DNA of 64,000 nucleotides from Russula earlei (Eukaryota > Basidiomycota > Agaricomycetes > Russulales > Russulaceae): positions 17,555-81,554 of the forward strand of contig JAGFNK010000220.1 of NCBI GenBank assembly GCA_025769875.1. The letters are read 5' to 3'. Below the pieces are notes generated by a model. That model was not told where the DNA came from. It was given only the letters and a program-made list of their open reading frames with translations, and searched no databases. The position numbers and the translations under genes were made by a program. The number at the start of each line of letters is the position of its first letter. Within the stretch, counting starts at the first letter, position 1. Positions 58,001 through 64,000 of the stretch are shown piece by piece.

Positions 58001-58297
58001 CTCAAGACAGCCCATGGGTACAACATGAGGGAAATATAATAGATATAGACCATGATTTTGAGTTGTAATTCATCTAATACACATGTGGAGGTGGCTTGAG
58101 TCCAGCTCCACCAATTCTCACTCAAATCTCATGAAAACAATGGGGCTGCCTAGCCCTCATTCAGGCGATTCAGGGACAATAAAGTTCATATGAATTGAAG
58201 CTGTTTTGAGGGAGATATTCATCCCGCACGTTTGAGAGGGTTTTCTGCGCCAATTTGGGTGGAATTCAAACTCCGCCAAGTGCACTGAAAACGGCAA
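55071..58297. mobile_element. TIR element I, complete
   Basis: 3227 bp starting TTGCCGTTTTCAGCGCACTTGG and ending in its inverse, with TA on both sides (55069-55070, 58298-58299). Terminal inverted repeats are about 350 bp. The empty site GGCATTGCCTTAATTGATGCC is preserved in the other arm at 51161-51181. The interior is GC-rich with degenerate GAGACTGAGGCT-like repeats (about 55980-56520). The TA duplication suggests Tc1/mariner-type mobilisation, but no transposase was found, so it is probably non-autonomous. Confidence 0.9.
56657..57643 (+). CDS. Unassigned ORF in element I
   Basis: An ORF of 328 codons. The first ~90 residues look protein-like: basic and Ser/Thr-rich with possible nuclear signals (TGQRKAARKKTGG, TRPKRSQPRAQ), then an acidic patch (DEDGEEESYAYVNAEAW). 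The rest is low complexity (His, Pro, Ser) and may be fortuitous. A TATA-less GC-rich region precedes it. It could be a DNA-binding protein fragment or no gene. Confidence 0.25.
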   Translation: MGLKQRASKCQPALTRTTGQRKAARKKTGGNESDSSGTPTRPKRSQPRAQASKTSLPAIDEDGEEESYAYVNAEAWELTTAQTHRPQDMQSCRKGARPRCRLTHTAIWLAANRLQEYICAYSFCAISSLSSHHHHRCRQHATLAPINRRTPSPSTPPPSPCTDESQRTAEEPRTMPPSSLPLDSVATVHFGMFFSPFLLDSHFVSQRSARRLCVHFPACRRLPSPFLLPRPLAPLPRICHPSSPIIPPAIAFGSAISAQVTTHQHSPYPPSSLSFASSPPPRVATRPHPSSPHLASAILHKSPHATTTAAGDHDSIPRVVQLRSPSHV

Positions 58298-58310
58298 TAA
58301 GGCAATGCCG

Positions 58311-58691
58311 TCTCTATCTCCCTTCCTATGGCATGGCAAGCGGTCGCTGCCCTCCTTGCGTGTAGCACTCATCGGTGCTGTCCACTCTGTTGTGTTCGCT
58401 GGCTTCTCTGCAGAGGCGCATCATGACCGTATCAATGACTGCCAGAGCTGCGTCCTCCTTATTGCTGATGAAGGGCGTCGCAGTGGGAAGACTATTGCAA
58501 CCAAAGCAATAGTCAATTCGGCACTCAAGGTCTGCCTGCACATTGAGCACGTCCTTGTTCTTAGGCGCACAGGGAAGGAAGTTCCATGGATGCAGGGCCA
58601 TGACAAGTGGTGGCATGAGGAGATGATGCGGGTCCTCAATTTCTGCACAGCAGATATCTTGTCAGCGGAAGATCCACTCTTTATCCTTTAT
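58311..58691 (+). pseudogene. Acetyl-CoA synthetase exon fragment, right arm
   Basis: The mirror copy of 50779-51167: [17 protein letters not shown], the same 1-nt insertion before [17 protein letters not shown], then the same peptide to [10 protein letters not shown] and donor GTGAGA at 58692. Sharing the insertion shows the fragment was already broken before the arms were duplicated. The I element ends only 14 bp upstream. Confidence 0.78.
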
Positions 58692-59589
58692 GTGAGATGC
58701 CTGCTTGGACATGCCCGTCAGTGCACATCTGAACTTGCTGCAGAGGAGGGAACCCGTGACATGCAAGTTCCAGGTCTCACTTGAGACCACACACATATGA
58801 TACTGTGGTACACTGTGTGGGAGAGCAAAATGAAAAGTTGACAAAACGACAAAGGTATGCAATGTTATTTCTCCCTGCCATATGTACAAAACTCATCCTT
58901 CCTCCAGTCACCGCTCTGCTGGCTCACACGCTGCCAGCCGCTGACAGTTTGAAACTTGAACACCGCCGCTCACGTTCACCTCTTCCGTTGTTGGAAAGGA
59001 CCAGGGAAAGCTTCCCATGGTCGGTGAAGGGAACCTTCAGCTCTATTTTGAGGGTTATGTTGTGGATGAGCCAGGTGAATGGAGCAAGCTTTCATGTGCA
59101 AGGGTCAACAGCAATTTCCCAGTTTCAGGTAAGTATGACGCACCACATATGGAAGACATTTCCTGATGGCTCACATAATAAAAAGCTGCATTTTTTGAAG
59201 TGTGAGAGGGGTAAGCAGTGTGAAATGTGATGATCGTAGTGCGCAAATGCCGCATCATGCACGAGAAATGCCAAAAGGTGCCCGACAGCAGCACACTGTC
59301 GCTCACCATGTTGCTCCGACCTACCGAGCCACTCCCCCATCATTTGTCATCGTTCGCCGCTGCTGTACTTGAGGGCTCACAGCCCACCATTGCCTTGCCT
59401 CGCCCATTTGCGCGCGATTGCAATCACTGCCTCAATGCACGCCTCGCATCATCGTTTCAATTTTGTCATATTGCTCTTCCATCAGTCCTTATCTGGTCCC
59501 ATGAACATGCCCTTCTCGTGTGCTACTTCATAAATAGTTGTATCATATCATGTGCTCAGCTGTAGGGATAATGTAATTTTATCATGCTT

Positions 59590-60070
59590 GGGATCAGCAC
59601 CCCAAAATGTGACAATTCAATGAGTGAAACCAATTATTTGGCTGCCTCTGGATACAGTACATGAGGTTCTACTGTCCAAGTTTCAAGGCAATCCATCAAG
59701 AAATGGTTGAGATATGGCAGTTCAAAATTTCACAGTCAGATTGCACCCAAAAATCGAAACTTCAAGAACAGAGAATTAGACCCCAACTCTTTGGCTGCAC
59801 CTAGATACAGTACATGAGATCCCACTGTCGAAGTTCCAAGTCAATTGATTCAGAAACAGTTGAGATATGGCAGTTCAAAGTTTTGCACTCATGTCAGCAC
59901 CTGAAAATCGACATTTCAAGAACTAAATATTAGGCTCCCATATTTTAGCTGCACATAGATACAGTATATAATGTTCTGCTGTCAAAGTTTCAAGGCAATC
60001 TGTTGAGAAACTGTTGAGATATAGCAGTTTTAATTTCGCACTCGAAATGGCATCCAAAAATTGCAAGTGC
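59590..60070. repeat. Tandem repeat, three units, right arm
   Basis: GTTGAGATATGGCAGTT cores at about 59706, 59859 and 60012, a 153-bp period. One unit fewer than in the left arm. Confidence 0.78.
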
Positions 60071-60099
60071 AAGGTCACATGAAAACGACAATAACACAA

Positions 60100-60786
60100 T
60101 ACTAAAGACCCTGCAACACATTATTAGACTAACTCTAATAACCATAGAATGAAATATAAAGCAGTACTAAGGACCTTAATAGAAGTATTAGGGTCGACTC
60201 TAAGGACCCTAATAGAACTATATAAGGGACCTTATAGGCAACTCTATTCCCTGCACCAAACTACAAGTCCTCAAATGACTGGCCCTAAACTAACTAACAG
60301 CAAATGGATCAGGTGCTTTGCATGTGTACTAAAGCAGTGAAGATGTGGACAGTAAAGGCTCTTACTCATCAATAGAAGCCTTTCTACTCAGCAGCTTAAT
60401 GAGCATGACTGAGCATGCTCAGTAAGTGTACTCCAACTTCTTACTCATCTGTCTATTGTGCTTGATAACAAGGTTATGACTTGTTCCCTATTTAGCAGTT
60501 CTCCTGTAGTATATAAGTGCTCAATAAAGGAGCGGACAGTCTTCAGACTGTCCATTTGTTTATGGCACTCTCTATCCCTGGGATACTCCTTTAAGGACCA
60601 TCCCCTTGTGACCATTCTGGCCTCTTCTCTGCATACCTGCTCGACTCTACCAGTAACCGTACCTCTTTGGTACTTGGTACTGCTTTGGACTCTACTCCTT
60701 GCCCATGCTGTCTTGGACACCTATCAACTTGTATTTGAACTTATCCCTCGCTCTTGAACTGGATTGTTTAATAGTGAGTCTGGACA
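60100..60786 (+). repeat. Partial D-type LTR, outer end of right arm
   Basis: Inverted copy of 48530-49219; the end reads GAGTCTGGACA where other copies have GAGTCTTGACA. Followed directly by a C-type pol fragment. Confidence 0.83.
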
Positions 60787-61862
60787 ATTATGGTCTGGGC
60801 ACCGTGAGAGGGTGTCTGCCAAATTAGAGACTCCTGGTTTGTGGTGGATCTCAAAGTGGTAGTCTGCAAGTGTGGAGATGTAACCTGCAATTCTTCAGTT
60901 GATTTTGTGTGGGAGTCAATAGTGGGCAAGGTTGGCATGGCCTGTAAAGATTTTGATGGGGTGTTTGGTCCCAACTAGTAGGTACCACCAATGTTGTAGT
61001 GCAAGGATCAAGGCCAGAAATTCCCTATCCCAGACTGGGTAGTTGTTTTCCATTTTGTTGAACTTGTGTGACATATTTCCAATCATTTTTATTTTTCCTC
61101 TTGGGTCCCTTTGGAATAGGATTGCTCTGGTGGCAAATTGCAAGGCATCTTTTTGATTGTGGAAAAGATGGGGCAGGCTATTTTGGCGAAGTCCCGGATG
61201 AATGGTTGTTGGTAGTTGAGGGTGCCCATGATTTGTTGTACCTGTTTCAGGTTGTTTTGGGGTCTTGGCCAGTTTTTCAGGCTGTCCATTTTGACTGGAT
61301 CAATCTTGAGGGTCCCTTGATTGATCCAGAAGCCCAAGAAGTCAATCTCCTTTTGTTCAAAGAATGGAAGTAAGAGTCTCTTTCAAGAAGGTCAAGGAAT
61401 TTGTGTGTGATTTGTTGGTGGAGGCATTCTTCTCCTAACCCTGTGACTATTGCTACATCATCCAGAAAGTTACAGGTGTTTTCAGGGTATTTGAGATGGC
61501 AGGGATGGAGGGTGTGATTCATTGCTCGCTGGAAGGCTGCCAGGGTGTTGGTGAAGCTGAAGCCCATCACCATGGGAATGAATGTGCCAAATTGGGTTTT
61601 GAAGGCCCCCTTGTGTCAGTCTTCTGGGTGAATTAGGATATTGTTATAGCTGGCTCTAACATCAAACTTGCTAAAGGTGACCTTGCCTCTTAGTCAATGT
61701 AATTGTTCTTCCATGTTTGGTAGGGCATGGTAATCAGGGATGGTGGCATTGTTTTGTTTTTGGTAGTCTACTACCATTTGTGGGGCAGTGCCATCTTTTT
61801 TCTGAACAAAGAAGACAGGGGAGACAAAGTCTGATACTCCATCTTTGATGAAGGCCCTTGGC
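60787..61862 (-). pseudogene. C-type Gypsy pol fragment
   Basis: RNase H tail (60974-60787), RNase H (61143-60916, TRAILFQRDPRGKIKMIGNM), RT thumb (GTLKIDPVKMDSLKNWPRPQ, 61337-61160) and RT core with F-L-D-D (61573-61277, TCNFLDDVAIVTGLG). Relative to C1 about 115 bp are missing near 61145. TGA at 61616-61618 and 61694-61696 stand where arginine is expected; C1 still has CGA at the first. Bounded on both sides by D-type LTR ends. Confidence 0.85.
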
Positions 61863-62454
61863 TGTCAAGACTCACTGTTGAACAATCCAGTTCAAGAGTG
61901 AGGGGTTAGTTCGAAGACAAGTTGATAGACGTCCAAGACAGCATGTGTGAGAAGTAGAGTCCAGAGTAGTGACAAATACCAAAGAGGTATGGTTACTGGC
62001 AAGGTCGAGCAGGTATGCAGAGAAGAAGTCAGAATAGTCACAAGGGGATGGTCCTTAAAGGAGTATCCCAGGGATGGAGAGTGCCGTAAACAAATGGACA
62101 GTCTGAGGACTGTCCGTTACTTTATTGAGCGCTTATATACTACAAGAGAACTGCTAAATAGGGAACAAGTCATATCCTTGTTATCAAGCACAATAGAGTG
62201 ATGAGTAAGAAGTTGGAGTGTGCTTACTGAGCATGCTCAGTCATGCTCAGTAATCTGCTGAGTTAGAAGGCTTCCCTTGATGAGTAAGAGCCTCTAATGT
62301 TCATGTGTTTACTGTCCTAGTATGCATGCAAAGCACCTGACTCATTTGCTGTTAGTTAGTTTAGGGCCAGTCATTTGAGGACTTGTAGTTTGGTTCAGGG
62401 AAGTTTGGTTGTCTATAAGGCCCATTATATAGTTCTATTAGGGTCCTTAGAGTC
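61863..62454 (-). repeat. Partial D-type LTR
   Basis: TGTCAAGACTCACTG to GGTCCTTAGAGT, same orientation as the D LTR. It retains the TATA and TGGACAGTCT motif (about 62095). Cut at 62454 by the next LTR-like sequence. Confidence 0.82.
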
Positions 62455-62898
62455 TGTCAAGACACGTACTGCTGATCACTAAGGACTCAGGAGCAGGTGG
62501 GCAAGGGTCAGAACAGACAGTACACGGTGTAAACAGCGTTGAACAAGAGGATGAGCCAAACGACTAGGAGATACCAGATGGGGACTGGTATGTGTTGCAA
62601 AAGGCAGAGGCGAAGAGTAGAGGCCAGTGCAGCGAGGGGCTTTAAACAAGGCAGTCATTGAAGAGTACCTTGAAGACGAGGGAGGACTTTAGACTGAGCG
62701 GTCACAGGGGAGTACCCAGGAAGATGAGAGTATCACAAATGGACAGTCTGATGACTGCCATGCTTCATTGGGGCTTATATACAGTGTACAGGGTCGATTA
62801 CAAAGAACTGGAACTATTCCAGACCCTTTGGTACCATCCAATAGGACTACAGAGGCATAAACTTGCTTGTGTCAAGTTTCAGGCTTACTGAGCGCATT
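62455..62898 (-). repeat. Diverged LTR related to family D
   Basis: Starts TGTCAAGACACGTAC. In the middle it keeps the family layout: GGAGTACCCAGG, AATGGACAGTCTGATGACTG and TTATATACAG in the same order as D-type LTRs (62710-62780). The far end is lost at the C2 LTR. No gene seen. Confidence 0.5.
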
Positions 62899-63532
62899 TG
62901 TTGTAAATTACCCCTTTATCGGTTCGTCCAATCATTATTCTTCTTGTTACCCTTGTCTCCGTGGCTACTGTTTCACCCCTTGACGGTGATTCCCTATTGT
63001 TTCATCTATTGTGTTTCACTTGTTGTGTTTCACCTATTGTGTTTCACCTATTGTGTTTCACTTATTGTGTTTCACCTATTGTTGAGTTACTTTTGCTATT
63101 TGTCTACCTTTATCTATTGTTCCGCTTATGGTACTGTACAGCCTCGCCACATACAGTATTTAAGCGCCTGTAGAAGCTGGGGAATGCCCCAAGCTTAGCT
63201 TTGTCCCATTTCCTGTCGCATCCTTTGCCCTGTATACTCTCTGAATCACAACTTTGCTTGTGCTGGCTTTTACTCTGCTTGACCTAAGCACACCTCAAGG
63301 AACCCTTGTGTTCCTCTTCCTCCTCTGCTCCTCTCTCATCGTCCTCCTCTTCTGTAAAAACCAGAAGATCGACTCTGTCTGCGGACTGAGTCATTGTCTG
63401 ACTCAGCCTTGAGACGCTAAACCCTTAAACCGGTCTCCTTGAGCCGGGCCCACTGAACCCTTGAACCAAGTCACAGGGACTTGGCCCCACTGAACCCTGA
63501 GCTAACGCTCTAACGGCCGCGACGCCGTTACA
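62899..63532 (+). repeat. 5' LTR of element C2
   Basis: 634 bp, TGTTGTAAATTACCCC...GCCGTTACA. It contains five TTGTGTTTCA(C/T)-type repeats (63007-63075), TATTTAAG (63157-63164) and the transcript-start motif AAGCTTAGCTT (63191-63201). CpG-rich compared with the C1 LTR. Confidence 0.82.
63157..63201 (+). promoter_or_regulatory. TATA box and self-primer motif in LTR C2
   Basis: TATTTAAG 63157-63164; 27-34 nt downstream AAGCTTAGCTT (63191-63201) is the exact reverse complement of AAGCTAAGCTT at 63534-63544, 1 nt after the LTR. Confidence 0.65.
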
Positions 63533-64000
63533 CAAGCTAAGCTTCCTTACTCCATTCTGGAGATCAACCTCGAGCTACCATCGAATCGTTGGGTCCGCGT
63601 CCAACCTAGACCGTCCCCAGACCTCCCTGAACACGTCGTAGGAGCTGCCACTTGGGACAGCTTTCACACCTTCCTCTGTTACATCACCACTGAAAACGAC
63701 GAAGAACTACCAGTCGAATTCATCAACAACCATTGGTTCGAATTACGACTTAGGAGAGGACAACTCTACACTCATCTAGACCTAGAACTCCTCAGAAACA
63801 GTCTTGGATTAGGCTACTGGAGAGAAAACGACCCTCTCTATGAACCACCGTCAGAATCAGAAACCTCTTCCACAGAAGGCAACCCCCCGGAACAACAAAA
63901 CACCGTTGAAACTCAGACACCCTTTGAATCCCCTGCACTAGAACCAGAGGACCCCCCTGAAAACCAAGAACCCATTGAAACCTTAGAACTTAACCCGAAG
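63533..64000 (+). CDS. gag of element C2, N-terminal part
   Basis: Open from the LTR end to the window edge (156 codons) with no stop: YSILEINLELPSNRWVRVQP, TFLCYITTENDEELPVEFIN, LRRGQLYTHLDLELLRNSLG, then a Glu/Pro/Thr-rich linker. Matches the start of C1 gag, but C1 is frameshifted here. There is no ATG before about 63839, and TAA at 63503-63505 closes the frame upstream, so translation would need a non-ATG start, a spliced leader or another arrangement. It continues beyond 64000. Confidence 0.75.

Larger units (their letters stand above)
48530..60786. repeat. 12 kb inverted duplication
   Basis: Left arm 48530 to about 52015, right arm about 54160 to 60786. The right arm contains the I element (55071-58297); without it the arms have similar length (about 3.4-3.5 kb). 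Each arm, from outside in, holds a partial D-type LTR, a tandem repeat, unassigned conserved frames, an acetyl-CoA synthetase fragment and a Ser/Pro- or Glu/Thr-rich tract. The ~2.1 kb centre holds a transposase remnant; 53516-54150 in it shows nothing. Both outer ends coincide with the TGTCAAGACTC end of the LTR. Flanks differ (GTGCA left, ATTAT right). Confidence 0.85.

Noticed and set aside
63007..63075. TTGTGTTTCAC repeats as a CRISPR-like array
   Set aside because: Short eukaryotic LTR repeat without spacers.

Overview
The window is nuclear DNA of a filamentous basidiomycete. The two host genes at the left end have short introns (47-69 bp), and the transposon families match those common in Agaricomycetes; Boletales is a guess from family resemblance only. 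About 3.8 kb is ordinary gene space: the 3' end of a G-patch/R3H protein of the Sqs1 type and a complete six-exon Trs65-like TRAPP subunit. The other 60 kb is a nested transposon cluster.

Layout. 3.9-7.4 kb: an unassigned gene remnant, an LTR with a gag start (family G), and the left end of a TA-duplicating TIR element (family I). 7.4-16.0 kb: a complete Ty3/Gypsy chromovirus on the minus strand (family A) with gag, pol and an extra third ORF. 16.0-21.2 kb: a 3'-truncated minus-strand Gypsy (C1) with a solo LTR in it. 21.2-24.6 kb: a C-family 3' end and a decayed gene with a SAM-like domain split by a palindromic MITE. 24.6-42.5 kb: a third Gypsy (family D, minus strand) broken up by a two-gene Harbinger element, a 1.6 kb hairpin element, a solo A LTR, another solo LTR and an intact Tc1 element. 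43.4-44.7 kb: a solo D-type LTR carrying a 295 bp element with a tRNA cloverleaf. 44.7-48.5 kb: gene remnants, including a Tnp2-type (CACTA) transposase. 48.5-60.8 kb: a 12 kb inverted duplication with a DDE transposase remnant at its centre and an acetyl-CoA synthetase exon fragment in both arms; one arm holds a full I element. 60.8-64.0 kb: a C-type pol fragment, two partial D-type LTRs and the 5' end of a better-preserved C element (C2), which runs off the window.

How the parts relate. Insertion order can be read from target-site duplications and empty sites present in the window itself. All four LTR families with a visible 5' LTR/leader junction look self-primed (Tf1/sushi style): 10-12 nt at the expected transcript start are complementary to the sequence just after the LTR. 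Families C and D carry many TGA stops where arginine is expected, the mark of CGA to TGA (CpG deamination). Family A and C2 do not show this and look younger. The Tc1 transposase and the Harbinger Myb-like gene are the only mobile-element genes that read intact.
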